The notes below the pieces were generated by a model, which saw only the letters and a list, made by a program, of their open reading frames with translations, made no database searches and was not told the DNA's origin. Positions 51,326 through 60,367 of a DNA stretch of 64,000 nt are shown here, piece after piece; the stretch's first letter is position 1, and each line of letters starts with the position of its first letter. A program made the position numbers and the translations under genes. Source of the DNA: an uncultured Cetobacterium sp. (lineage in GTDB: Bacteria > Fusobacteriota > Fusobacteriia > Fusobacteriales > Fusobacteriaceae); contig CAKOHT010000006.1 in assembly GCA_934085975.1 (NCBI GenBank), forward strand, positions 1-64,000, written 5' to 3'.

Positions 51326-51477
51326 TGAGATTAAAAAATTATCCTATAATAGCCATAATTTTTACTGTTGTGCTGATTACAACAACGTATAAGAATCGAG
51401 TTTTAATTAAGTATGTGAAAGTTTCTACAGCAGATAATAAGGTTCAATTTAAAGTTTTAAAAATTGAAAGGAGATGA
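51325..51477 (+). CDS. Small single-helix membrane protein (50 residues)
   Basis: MRLKNYPIIAIIFTVVLITT is followed by a basic tail ending KIERR. The ATG shares one base with the stop of the upstream gene (TAATG), with GGAGG just before, and the stop is four bases before the ATPase gene. This tight packing supports a real gene. Unrecognised; possibly a small inner-membrane component in the GspC/PilP position, which is speculative. Confidence 0.65.
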   Translation: MRLKNYPIIAIIFTVVLITTTYKNRVLIKYVKVSTADNKVQFKVLKIERR

Positions 51478-51480
51478 TTT

Positions 51481-52626
51481 ATGGGAGAAAATATTTACTT
51501 TAAAAGAGAAGTTTTTGAAATAAGAGAATTTAGTGAAACAAAGTCCAGTAAAGAGGACATTTTAGAGTTTTTAAATGAATTGATATTTTATAGTTTGAAG
51601 GAAAATGTTTCAGATATACATATTGAATCGAAAGAAAGTGGTATTAAAATAAGGATTCGTATAGATGGAATATTAAAAAATTATCAAGAGTTAAGTAAAA
51701 ATTTTGGATTAAAACTATTGACCAAATTAAAATTGATGAGTGAACTTGATATTGGAGAAAAAAGATTGCCTCAAGATGGTAGATTTAAAGCGCAATATAA
51801 AAATGAAAAAATTGATTTTAGAGTTTCGTTGATTCCAACTATATTTGGCGAGAGGTGTGTTTTAAGAATATTAAAAAATAACATATCAGAAGTTTCTTTA
51901 GAAAATTTGGGATTTACAAATGAAAATTTAATAAGATTAAAAGAGCTTTTGAATAGAAAAAATGGATTGTTGTTATTTTGTGGTCCAACAGGAAGTGGTA
52001 AAACAACAACTCTTTATTCAATAGTAAACTATTTAAACAATGAGAAAATGAACATAATTACAATAGAAGACCCAATAGAATATCAGTTTCCAAATATTAA
52101 TCAAATTCAGTGTAAAAGTGAGATTGGTTTAGATTTTTCCATGATATTAAGGAGTGTCTTAAGACAAGACCCAGATGTTATTTTGGTTGGTGAGATAAGA
52201 GATAAAGAGACAGCAGAAATAGCATTGATGGCTTCTTTGACAGGTCATCTGGTTATAACTACTCTTCATACGAAGGACGCCATGTCAGCTATAGACAGAT
52301 TAATAAATTTTGGAGTCGATAGATTTATCATTGCAACTGCTATAAATGCTATTGAAAGTCAAAGATTAGTTAGAAAAGTTTGTAAAATCTGTGGAGGTAA
52401 AATAGAAAAAAATTGTTGCAATGATGGTTTTAAAGGTAGAGAAATTGTAGAAGAGATAATATTTTTTGATAAGGAAATCAGAGATATAATTTTAAATAAA
52501 AGTATAAAAGATTTAGAATTTTATTTAAAGACAAAAGAGTTTAAAAATCTTTTAAATAATGGTTTCACAAAAGTTGCAATTGGAATTACAACAAAAGATG
52601 AGGTTTTGAGAGAGTGCTTAATATGA
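51481..52626 (+). CDS. gspE: Type II secretion/type IV pilus assembly ATPase (GspE/PilB family)
   Basis: A 381-residue assembly ATPase. N2-like domain with SDIHIESKESGIKIRIRIDG; Walker A GPTGSGKTT (168-176); Asp box ITIEDPIEYQ; Walker B VILVGEIRDKETAEIALMASLTGHLVITTLHT; and a cysteine cluster (CKICGG, then NCC) for zinc. It lacks the N1 domain and is about 120-180 residues shorter than typical GspE/PilB. The 3' end overlaps the next gene (ATGA). Confidence 0.9.
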   Translation: MGENIYFKREVFEIREFSETKSSKEDILEFLNELIFYSLKENVSDIHIESKESGIKIRIRIDGILKNYQELSKNFGLKLLTKLKLMSELDIGEKRLPQDGRFKAQYKNEKIDFRVSLIPTIFGERCVLRILKNNISEVSLENLGFTNENLIRLKELLNRKNGLLLFCGPTGSGKTTTLYSIVNYLNNEKMNIITIEDPIEYQFPNINQIQCKSEIGLDFSMILRSVLRQDPDVILVGEIRDKETAEIALMASLTGHLVITTLHTKDAMSAIDRLINFGVDRFIIATAINAIESQRLVRKVCKICGGKIEKNCCNDGFKGREIVEEIIFFDKEIRDIILNKSIKDLEFYLKTKEFKNLLNNGFTKVAIGITTKDEVLRECLI

Positions 52627-53778
52627 GGCTATATAGATGCCTTATTTTGGATGAAAAAAGAAATAAATTGGAAGATATATACCTAGAAAAAAATAAAAAG
52701 GCTTTTTTAAACAAACTATTTAAAGAGGAGAGGAAATTAATAAAAATTTTGGAAGTGCAATTCGAAAGAAAAATTAGGGAAAAAGAGTTAGAAGAAATGT
52801 ATTTTAAAATAGGAAGATTGTTGAACGCAGGACTTTCTCTAAAAAAAATCTATAGAATTTCAAAAAAGTAGTTCTAAAAATTTAAGTTTAAAGTTTAAAA
52901 TTTTTAATCTTTATAAAAAGTTGGAAAAAGGAGAGGATATATATGAAATTTTAAGAGATGAAGATTTGATAAAAGAAAGAGAGCTTTTAATTATTTATGT
53001 TTCAGAAAGTGTAGGAAAAATAGGGGAGGGTTTTCTTAAAGTTGCATATTTAAAACAAAAAAAAGAAAAACTGAAAAATGAACTAAAGATAGCTCTATCA
53101 TATCCTATATTTATTTTATTCATATCAACAATAATAATAATTTTAATTTTTTATTTTATTGTACCTAATTTTCAAATATTGTATGAAATAGATAAAGATA
53201 AATTACCATTTTTAACAAGAGGTATTCTAAATATTCAAGATATTTTAAAAAAATACCCATATATACTAATTATAGCTACCTGTATAATTTCTTTTTCCAT
53301 AAAATTTTTTAATTTGAAAAAACAATTACAAAAGATATCTATTGTAAAAAAATTTTTATTAGAAAAATATATAATAAATATTTTAGAAAATTTATCTTTA
53401 CTGTTAGAATCAGGAATTTCTATTGATAAAGGAATAGACATTATTTTAGAAAATTTAGATAACGGATATTTAAAAAACAGGATGTTTATATTAAAAAGTA
53501 TAAAGAGAGGAGAGTTACTTTCAGAATGTTTTAAAAAACTTAATATACTATCTTTAGAAGAAATTGATATGATTAAAGTTGGGGAGGAAAGTGGAACGAT
53601 TGAAATGGTTTTAAGAGAGATTTCTCTGGTGAGGGATGAAGAGCTAAATAAAAGGATAAAGATAGTTTTAAAGCTATCTGAACCTATTTTATTATTGATT
53701 GTAGGAATATTAATAAGTACTTTTGTTATTGGTCTATATTTACCTATATTAAATATGAGTGATATTTTTGAAATTTAG
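52623..53778 (+). pseudogene. gspF: GspF/PilC-type inner-membrane protein, split by a frameshift in an A6 run
   Basis: The first frame (ATG 52623, overlapping the gspE stop) encodes RLYRCLILDEKRNK and LLNAGLSLKKIYRIS, then stops at 52869-52871. The frame one base ahead is open from the A6 run (52862-52867) through QKSSSKNLSL and onward to 53778, carrying two GspF-type helical regions (ALSYPIFILFISTIIIILIF and LILLIVGILISTFVIGLYLPI). Removing one A joins both into one protein of about 384 residues, normal for GspF. The cause may be a real mutation, phase-variable or slippage-corrected expression, or a sequencing error in the homopolymer. A separate downstream protein from TTG 52921 is less likely. 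Confidence 0.85.
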
Positions 53779-53786
53779 GAGGGGTT

Positions 53787-54233
53787 ATGAAAAATAAAAA
53801 AAGAGCGGGATTTAGTGTGATTGAAATAGTATTAGTTCTGGGTGTAATAGGAATTTTAAGTAGTTTTATAGCTCCTAAAGTCAGAGATTATTTAGCCATT
53901 GCAAAAGATTCAAAAGCGATAAACACACTTCAAAGTTTGAGAATAGCTAATGAGACATACTATTTAGAAAATGGTAATTACCCAAATTCAAAGGACAATA
54001 GTATAGGGGATGTTTTAGTAGAACTATCGAAGTATGTGGGAGATAAATTTGAGTTGATAGAAAATGAATTACTTATAGATATCGGTGGAAGTAAGGAGAG
54101 CACAAATACTAAAGAAATAAAATATGGTGGAAAAGTGAAAGTAGATTTTAATAGCAGTAAGGAGTTTATATTGGTGCCTTATGGAGAAACTTTCGATTTT
54201 AATATAAGGGGAGATGAATGGTCAAAATTATAG
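53787..54233 (+). CDS. Major pseudopilin-like protein (GspG/PilE type)
   Basis: A 148-residue prepilin. Leader MKNKKRAG, then FSVIEIVLVLGVIGILSSFIAPKVRDYL, with Glu at +5 and a hydrophobic helix; then AKDSKAINTLQSLRIANETYYLENGNYPNS, typical of GspG/pilin heads. No cysteine pair. The best candidate for the main pilus or pseudopilus subunit. GGAGG precedes the ATG. Confidence 0.85.
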   Translation: MKNKKRAGFSVIEIVLVLGVIGILSSFIAPKVRDYLAIAKDSKAINTLQSLRIANETYYLENGNYPNSKDNSIGDVLVELSKYVGDKFELIENELLIDIGGSKESTNTKEIKYGGKVKVDFNSSKEFILVPYGETFDFNIRGDEWSKL

Positions 54234-54679
54234 TGTATTTGCTTATAATAGCAGTCCTTTTAGAGATAGTGGTGAGGGATATAAGAGAGAAAATAATTTT
54301 GAACAAAAGTAATTTAATCCTTCTTTTTTTAGGAATAATTCTAGGATTTTTGGAGGAAAATTTACAGGAAAGAGTTGTAGGTGGTGCATTGTATGCTTTG
54401 CCATTTATACTGATATATGGGTATGGAAGTGATATTTTCAACAAAGAATGTATGGGAATGGGAGATATAAAATTGGTTGTAAGTTTGGGATTTCTTTTAA
54501 AATTTGGGTCATTTTTTGATATTTTACTATTTATGAATATAAGTTTTATTAGCTCTTTAATCTATCTAAGTGGAAAATATATTTTTTTTAAAAAATTGGA
54601 TAGAGAGGTAGCATTTGGACCATTTTTGGTTTTATCATATTTTTTTATTATAGTCAAGGAGAGCTATGGACAATGGTAG
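54218..54679 (+). CDS. Prepilin peptidase (A24 family, minimal form)
   Basis: A 153-residue membrane aspartic protease. Catalytic Asp residues are in VRDIREKIILN and GMGDIKL (the GxGD motif). The N-terminal cytoplasmic methylation domain of full-length PilD/GspO is missing, as in TadV/ComC-short types. It overlaps the pseudopilin gene by 16 bases and the next gene by 14. Confidence 0.88.
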   Translation: MVKIIVYLLIIAVLLEIVVRDIREKIILNKSNLILLFLGIILGFLEENLQERVVGGALYALPFILIYGYGSDIFNKECMGMGDIKLVVSLGFLLKFGSFFDILLFMNISFISSLIYLSGKYIFFKKLDREVAFGPFLVLSYFFIIVKESYGQW

Positions 54680-55001
54680 AAAGGGAACAACATATCTGGA
54701 AGTTCTAGCAAGTTTAATAATACTTTTAGTGCTTTTAAATCCATTATTTTTTTCTTTAATCCATTTGAAAAGAGGATTTAATAGATTAAATGAGTTTAAT
54801 AATTTAGAAAATGAGATTGAAAAAATAAGAGCATTTTATAAAAATCCATTGAATACAAATGATTATATCTCTTTAAATGAAGAATACACAATTGATATAA
54901 AGAGAAATCGAATTTTTGGAGAAATCTATGAATTAGAGATAAAAATAGAGAAAAATATGTTGAAAAGAGAGAGTAAATTATATATATATAAACAAAAATA
55001 A
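54666..55001 (+). CDS. Minor pseudopilin (GspI-like)
   Basis: A 111-residue prepilin: leader MDNGRKG, then TTYLEVLASLIILLVLLNPLFF, with Glu at +5. The short globular part (about 40-111) is charged and unmatched. Overlaps the peptidase gene. Confidence 0.78.
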   Translation: MDNGRKGTTYLEVLASLIILLVLLNPLFFSLIHLKRGFNRLNEFNNLENEIEKIRAFYKNPLNTNDYISLNEEYTIDIKRNRIFGEIYELEIKIEKNMLKRESKLYIYKQK

Positions 55002-55506
55002 AGGTTTTTCTATAACAGAGATGTTATCTACCTTAATAGTGATTACAATTGTATTTCAAGTTTTATTTTATTATTTAAAATACGCAAATATTGAAAGAAA
55101 GTTAGAAGTAAATAGATTCCGCTTTAATAAAGATATGAGGCTAATATTAGAGGGAATAAATATTTCAATATACGAGTCATTGGAATATAAAATATATAAT
55201 CTATCTAGAATAGGAATCTCTATTGATTACTCTACCCCTTCTTTGAATAGTGGAAATACACTTATAATTGAAAAATATATACCGGGAGAGGACTCATTTA
55301 CAGATATAGAAATATATTTTTGTGAAGGGAGTAGTACAACCTCTTTAATAGGAAAAAGAAAAAAGAAAAATAGTATAAGCGTGGAGACAGGCACCAGAGA
55401 AACTATTATAAGAAATTCCAAAGTAAATTTCAAATTAGAAGACTATGGGGTGTCAATGGAGGGATATTACTTAAATGAGGAGTTTAGAAAAAACTTTAAA
55501 AAATAG
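54982..55506 (+). CDS. Minor pseudopilin (GspJ-like), apparent ATA start
   Basis: The first ATG (55021) would begin inside the leader. The same frame upstream reads NKNKG, then FSITEMLSTLIVITIVFQVLF: a class III leader with Glu at +5. There is no ATG, GTG or TTG between the upstream stop (54961) and this leader. ATA 54982, eight bases after GAGAGAG, or ATA 54988, are the only plausible starts. About 174 residues. A single change (ATA from ATG) or a rare AUA start would explain it; an ATG-55021 product would lack the peptidase site. Confidence 0.7.
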   Translation: MYINKNKGFSITEMLSTLIVITIVFQVLFYYLKYANIERKLEVNRFRFNKDMRLILEGINISIYESLEYKIYNLSRIGISIDYSTPSLNSGNTLIIEKYIPGEDSFTDIEIYFCEGSSTTSLIGKRKKKNSISVETGTRETIIRNSKVNFKLEDYGVSMEGYYLNEEFRKNFKK

Positions 55507-56029
55507 TGGGTACATTCTTCCAACTGTTTTATTGATTGTGTCTATTCTAGTATGGTTATGTTCTATAAGTTTATTGAATTATAAAAATGAAATTGACAAT
55601 TTTTCTGTTTTAAAGTCTGCTAATGATGGTTATTGGATAACGGAAAATCTTTCTACATTGGCAGAGTATGAGGTATTTAAGGGAAATATTTCAATTGAAA
55701 ATGGAGATTATAAAGATATAATCGAGTATTTTGAAGATAAGAATTTGGTTTGGATTGATGGTGAGGAAACATCTAGAAGTGGCTATAAAAGAGTTACAGT
55801 TAAGCAAAACGAAAAGATTGTAGAAAATAGATTAGTGTTAATTCCATATACCAAAAATATACTTGAGATAAAACTAATTAAAACTATAGATATAGAAAAT
55901 AATCAGATAGAGATTAGAGCTATTTTGTTTTATGAGTATCTTTCAGGAGAGTCAGATTTTTTCAAGAGCTATAAAAGAGAGATAAAGGGAGTCGAGGCTA
56001 TATTAAAAAATGAAAATATTAGAGATTAG
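55475..56029 (+). CDS. Minor pseudopilin-like membrane protein (GspK/PilX position)
   Basis: A 184-residue protein. N-terminus MRSLEKTLKNSG, then YILPTVLLIVSILVWLCSISLL: a leader-like helix without Glu at +5, as in GspK. A soluble domain follows (about 40-184), with no clear match. The start overlaps the previous gene by 32 bases and the end overlaps the next by 20. Confidence 0.7.
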   Translation: MRSLEKTLKNSGYILPTVLLIVSILVWLCSISLLNYKNEIDNFSVLKSANDGYWITENLSTLAEYEVFKGNISIENGDYKDIIEYFEDKNLVWIDGEETSRSGYKRVTVKQNEKIVENRLVLIPYTKNILEIKLIKTIDIENNQIEIRAILFYEYLSGESDFFKSYKREIKGVEAILKNENIRD

Positions 56030-56702
56030 TGACAGAGGAATAAAAATATTGGAAGATGGCGAGATAATTAATCAAGGACTATTTCAAGATGAAAAAGATA
56101 TCCCAAGGGAGATTGATGAGCTTTTAGCTATATATGAAGTTTCTGATGAGGTAGTTCTAAAAACAAAAATCACTTTAGATGAGGAAGTTATTTTTCAAAT
56201 AAAGGAGATAATTATTAAGAAGGGGTGGATATTAAAGGAATCTAACACGGTAAGCAAAAAAGTTAAGATAGTATTTTTAACGATAATAGCAATCGAATTT
56301 ATTTTAGGATTAGCTATCTATTTAAAAGTTCATGAAGTAGATCGAGAAAATATAGCATTAAAAAAAGAAACTTTAAGTTACAAAAAAAGTTTAAAGGAGT
56401 TGGATAGTGAATTATCTGAAAATCATTTGGAGAGTAATGAAGAGTTAGAATTTAAGAGAACTGAAATAGGAGATAATTTAGTTTTTTTATCAAAAGCGTG
56501 TAAAAAATCTGGTATTTATTTGGAAAAGATAGAGTTTCTAAAAAATAAAATAATATTAAATGGCAGTGGAAAAAGTATAGATAACATATTTAGTTTAAAA
56601 AAAATTATATCAATGGATAGAAAAATTATTGAATCAAAATTTGATTTCATAAAAAAAGAGGGGGAGATTCTATATTTTTTACTGGAATTAGAGATAGATT
56701 AA
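56010..56702 (+). CDS. GspL/PilN-like assembly protein
   Basis: A 230-residue bitopic protein. A cytoplasmic N-part (1-84, MKILEISDRGIKILEDGEII) resembles a shortened PilM/GspL head; one helix (about 87-109, VFLTIIAIEFILGLAIYL); a coiled coil (about 112-150); and a C-terminal ferredoxin-like part (about 160-230). Layout and place before a PilO-like gene suggest the inner-membrane platform. Sequence match is weak. Confidence 0.6.
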   Translation: MKILEISDRGIKILEDGEIINQGLFQDEKDIPREIDELLAIYEVSDEVVLKTKITLDEEVIFQIKEIIIKKGWILKESNTVSKKVKIVFLTIIAIEFILGLAIYLKVHEVDRENIALKKETLSYKKSLKELDSELSENHLESNEELEFKRTEIGDNLVFLSKACKKSGIYLEKIEFLKNKIILNGSGKSIDNIFSLKKIISMDRKIIESKFDFIKKEGEILYFLLELEID

Positions 56703-57328
56703 AAAATTTCAACTTAAAAATTAAAGTTATACTAACAGTAATAAATTTTTCAATAATATATTTTTTATTAATTAAACCAGCAATAATTCTAAAAAATAAA
56801 TTTGATGTGAGGACAAAATTAGAATTAGAGATTAAAAAATTAAGAGAACTTAAAATAATAAAACAGGGAATATTGAAAAGAAACAATGAGGAGATAAGCA
56901 GTTTACTTTCGAGACAAGATGAGTTATTGGAGAAGAAAAAAAAGTTAGTTTTTAATAGTGAATATGAGGCTTTTGAGTTTATTGATGAAACTTCACGTGA
57001 AAATAACTTAATAATTGAGGTAATTGGTAGAGAAGTAAAAGTAGTAAAAAATTTGGACAATATAGAGAGCACTTTTTTTTATCATGGTATTGGCAAAGAG
57101 ATAGATATCTATAATTTTATATCACAGATAGAAAAAGAGAAGAGGTATATAACATTAAAAAGAGAATCGGTAACGATAGAGATAGATGGCAATATTTTAG
57201 ATTTAAAGATAAATCTTATGTATATATTCAATAATAAAAAAGAAGATTTGAATTTGGATAACTATGATGATGGAATGTTTGAAAAAAATAGATCTAGAGG
57301 GATTGGTAAAAAGAGGAGGACAATTTAA
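56672..57328 (+). CDS. PilO/GspM-like assembly protein, apparent ATA start
   Basis: The frame carries a short N-part (FFTGIRDRLKNFNLK), a membrane helix (VILTVINFSIIYFLLIKP), a coiled coil and a C-terminal ferredoxin-like domain, the PilO pattern. GTG 56807 would remove the helix, and no ATG/GTG/TTG exists upstream of it. ATA 56672 lies five bases after GGGGGAG, an excellent ribosome site within the end of the previous gene; ATT 56687 is the other choice. About 218 residues. Confidence 0.6.
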   Translation: MFFTGIRDRLKNFNLKIKVILTVINFSIIYFLLIKPAIILKNKFDVRTKLELEIKKLRELKIIKQGILKRNNEEISSLLSRQDELLEKKKKLVFNSEYEAFEFIDETSRENNLIIEVIGREVKVVKNLDNIESTFFYHGIGKEIDIYNFISQIEKEKRYITLKRESVTIEIDGNILDLKINLMYIFNNKKEDLNLDNYDDGMFEKNRSRGIGKKRRTI

Positions 57329-58885
57329 GTGAAATACAAAATTTTTATGTTGTTTATTTGGATGTATCTAACTAATTTCTCGATGGAGACATATCCAAAG
57401 GAGTTAGATTTAAAAGATGTTCCCATTGTAGATGTATTTGCTCATCTATCAAAATATTCCAAATATACAATAATTGGTGATAGTTATGTGAAGGATATAG
57501 CGGTTGATGGATATTTTAAGAAGGGAACTCCTATAGAGGAAATCTTAGGTGTAATGGAAGCGACATATGGGTTAACTAAAATAATAAATGGAAGAACATT
57601 GATATTTCGTGGAAGAAAATCGGAAGATAAGGATATGCTTGTAGGAAAGGTATTTGATAAAAATACAAATAAAGAGTTAAAAGGAATAAAAATAATTTTA
57701 AAAAGAAAAGAAACTATTGAGGCTCATTCAGGAACATATGGTGAATATTTAATAGATAGCATTGTAAAAGGTACCTATTTTATTTCAATTTTATCTGATG
57801 ATTACGTATATAGCGGTGATTTTCTAGAGATAAAAGATGGAGTAAATAAATTTGATTTTTATGTAGAAAGAAAAAATTTTAATTTTCAAAAAAATATACC
57901 TCAAGAAAGAGAACAAAAAAATAAAAAAGATGATATAATAGAAAATATTTTATTGGAAAATTTAAATCATGAAGAGATTGAAAAAATAATAAAAGAAACT
58001 TTTGACGATAAGTTAAAAGTTTCAATTAGTTCTGGAAATAATTCAATAATACTTTTTGGGAAAGGGCATACGGTTTATACTGCGAGGGATTTAATAAAAA
58101 AATTGGATAAAAGAAAAAAGCAAGTTAGAGTTACTGCAGAGATAATTGATGTGAAAGAAAACCTTTTTGAAGAGCTTGGATTCAACTGGGCTTATGACAC
58201 ACAAGGAAGATTGACTAATAAAAGTAGTGGAATTTATTTGGAGACACTTATTTCTGGAACCGTTGATGGTTTAGGTGAGGTGATGGGAAGTTCTGTAAGT
58301 TTTATCAGTAAATTTAATAGTGGTAAAGATGTCCTAGATTTGACTTTAACTCTACTAGAAACAACACAAGATTTGACTATAAATGCTTTACCATCAATAA
58401 TATTGCTAAATGGTGAAACCGGAATTTTAAAAATGACAGAGGAAGTTATTGTTGGACAAGATAAAGAGGAGAATACAAATAATGATACGGTAACATACAC
58501 ACCAATATTCAAAGAGGCTGGAATTATTTTAAAAGTTTTACCATATATAAAAGAGGACAATAGTGTGTACTTAGATTTGAATTTAGAGGCAAGTGATTTT
58601 AAATTGAAGAAATCTTTGAAACCAAGTGATACAAACTCTGGAACATTCAATGCGGATGGAGGTTCTAAAATATCTAGAAATTTGCAAACAAGAGTTAGAT
58701 TAAAAAATAATGATGTAATTTTAATAGGTGGTTTAAAAAGAAAAATAGATCAAAAGATAAACAGTAAAGTTCCGATTTTAAGTGAAATTCCAGCTGTAGG
58801 AATTTTATTTAAAAGTAAGTCAAGTAGATTAGAACACACAGATTTATATATAAAATTAAAAGCTGAAGTAATAGAGGAGATTTAG
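57329..58885 (+). CDS. Secretin (GspD/PilQ family) with inserted carboxypeptidase-regulatory-like domain
   Basis: A 518-residue outer-membrane secretin. Signal-like N-terminus (1-18); an STN-type domain (about 25-96, LDLKDVPIVDVFAHLSKYSKYTI); a beta-sandwich like carboxypeptidase D regulatory domains (about 103-180, LVGKVFDKNTNKELKGIKI); an N1-like domain (about 203-268); and the secretin core with VRVTAEIIDVKENLFEELGFNW and VPILSEIPAVGILFKSKSS. Start GTG 57329, nine bases after AGGAGG. The sandwich is not usual in GspD. It shows this envelope has an outer membrane. Confidence 0.88.
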   Translation: MKYKIFMLFIWMYLTNFSMETYPKELDLKDVPIVDVFAHLSKYSKYTIIGDSYVKDIAVDGYFKKGTPIEEILGVMEATYGLTKIINGRTLIFRGRKSEDKDMLVGKVFDKNTNKELKGIKIILKRKETIEAHSGTYGEYLIDSIVKGTYFISILSDDYVYSGDFLEIKDGVNKFDFYVERKNFNFQKNIPQEREQKNKKDDIIENILLENLNHEEIEKIIKETFDDKLKVSISSGNNSIILFGKGHTVYTARDLIKKLDKRKKQVRVTAEIIDVKENLFEELGFNWAYDTQGRLTNKSSGIYLETLISGTVDGLGEVMGSSVSFISKFNSGKDVLDLTLTLLETTQDLTINALPSIILLNGETGILKMTEEVIVGQDKEENTNNDTVTYTPIFKEAGIILKVLPYIKEDNSVYLDLNLEASDFKLKKSLKPSDTNSGTFNADGGSKISRNLQTRVRLKNNDVILIGGLKRKIDQKINSKVPILSEIPAVGILFKSKSSRLEHTDLYIKLKAEVIEEI

Positions 58886-58886
58886 G

Positions 58887-59873
58887 ATGGAAAAAAGTAG
58901 ATTAGAAGAGATACTTAAAAGTTTTCAAAATTTAAAAGTGGCAGTTGTGGGAGATGTGATGTTGGATGATTATTTAATTGGATCAGTTGATAGAATTTCG
59001 CCAGAAGCGCCAGTTCCAGTGGTATCAATAAAAGAGGAAAAATTTGTATTGGGTGGAGCAGCCAATGTAGTTAACAATCTGTCGACACTAGGAGCTAAAG
59101 CGATTTGCTTTGGAGTAGTTGGAGAGGATTTTGATGGTGATAGATTGATAAAAGAGCTAGAAAAAAAATCAATAGAAACAGTAGGAATAGTTAGAAGTGA
59201 GGATAGACCTACAATAGTAAAAAGAAGAATAATAGGCGGAAATCAACAACTATTGAGATTGGACTGGGAGAATGTAAGTCCAATAACTGAAACTTTAGAG
59301 AATATTTTATTGGAACAAATAGAGAAAAAGATAGACGAATTAGATGCGATAATCCTATCTGATTATGATAAGGGAGTTTTAACAGCGAGAGTTGTAAAAA
59401 AAATAATATCTTTATGTAAAGAAAAAGGAATAATAGTGACAGTTGATCCAAAACCAAAAAATGCCTTAAACTATATTGGAGCAACATCAATGACACCAAA
59501 TAGAAAAGAGGCCATTGAATGTTTAGGAAAAAAAAGTTTTGACAATATAATAGAAATTGGAAAAGAGCTGAAAGAAAAATTGGAGTTAAACAATCTTTTA
59601 CTGACAAGAAGTGAGGAGGGAATGAGTTTATTTGAAGAGAATAAAGTCATAAATATTCCAACGTATGCAAAAGAGGTGTTTGATGTGACAGGAGCGGGAG
59701 ATACGGTTATATCTGTATTCACTTTGGCAAGCGCAGCTGGTGTGACGTTGTATGAAGCAGCAAAGATAGCGAATACAGCAGCGGGAGTTGTAGTTGGAAA
59801 GATGGGGACATCGACGGTTACGACTGAAGAAATCTTAGATTTTTATAATAGAATTTATAACGAGTGGAAGTAG
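58887..59873 (+). CDS. rfaE1: D-glycero-beta-D-manno-heptose-7-phosphate kinase
   Basis: A 328-residue PfkB-family kinase: VVGDVMLDDYLIGSVDRISPEAPVPVV, LGGAANVVNNLSTLGA, RRIIGGNQQLLRLDWE and DVTGAGDTVISVF. It equals the kinase half of HldE; the nucleotidylyltransferase half is absent. It makes heptose-1,7-bisphosphate for LPS inner core, in line with a diderm cell. One base after the secretin gene. Confidence 0.93.
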   Translation: MEKSRLEEILKSFQNLKVAVVGDVMLDDYLIGSVDRISPEAPVPVVSIKEEKFVLGGAANVVNNLSTLGAKAICFGVVGEDFDGDRLIKELEKKSIETVGIVRSEDRPTIVKRRIIGGNQQLLRLDWENVSPITETLENILLEQIEKKIDELDAIILSDYDKGVLTARVVKKIISLCKEKGIIVTVDPKPKNALNYIGATSMTPNRKEAIECLGKKSFDNIIEIGKELKEKLELNNLLLTRSEEGMSLFEENKVINIPTYAKEVFDVTGAGDTVISVFTLASAAGVTLYEAAKIANTAAGVVVGKMGTSTVTTEEILDFYNRIYNEWK

Positions 59874-59882
59874 GTAGTATTT

Positions 59883-60359
59883 ATGTTAAGGATTGGAAAT
59901 GGTTATGATGTTCATAGATTGGTAGAAGGAAGAAAGTTGATTTTAGGTGGGGTAGAGATACCTCATTTAAAGGGGGTCTTAGGTCATTCAGATGGAGATG
60001 TTCTTGTCCATGCTATAATGGATGCTCTTTTAGGTTCTTTAGCACTAGGAGATATAGGACAGCATTTTCCGGATACTTCAAATGAATATAAAGATATAGA
60101 TAGTATGATACTTTTAGAGAGGGTATTTAATCTGATTAAAGAAAAAGGATATAGAGTTGTAAATTTAGATTGTGTAATTGTGGCTCAACAACCGAAGTTA
60201 AAGCCCTATTTGGAGGAAATGAGACAAAAAATTTCGAAAGTATTGGAAACTCAGATTTCGAATATAAGTGTAAAAGCTACTACAGAAGAAAAATTAGGAT
60301 TTACGGGTAATGAAGAGGGAATAAAGTCTTACTGTGTTGTTCTTTTAGAAAAAAAATAA
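59883..60359 (+). CDS. ispF: 2-C-methyl-D-erythritol 2,4-cyclodiphosphate synthase
   Basis: A 158-residue MEP-pathway enzyme. Zinc and substrate motifs: [52 protein letters not shown], and [16 protein letters not shown]. Full length. Confidence 0.97.
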   Translation: MLRIGNGYDVHRLVEGRKLILGGVEIPHLKGVLGHSDGDVLVHAIMDALLGSLALGDIGQHFPDTSNEYKDIDSMILLERVFNLIKEKGYRVVNLDCVIVAQQPKLKPYLEEMRQKISKVLETQISNISVKATTEEKLGFTGNEEGIKSYCVVLLEKK

Positions 60360-60367
60360 AAAAACAG

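Noticed and set aside
52862..52868. A-AAA-AAG as a programmed -1 frameshift site in gspF
   Set aside because: The minus-one frame meets a stop (TAA) within a few codons; the continuing GspF frame needs a +1 shift, so a one-base insertion in the A-run fits better.
58234..58650. 138-codon minus-strand frame within the secretin gene
   Set aside because: It is antisense to conserved secretin motifs and has no ribosome site or family likeness; a shadow of the coding strand.
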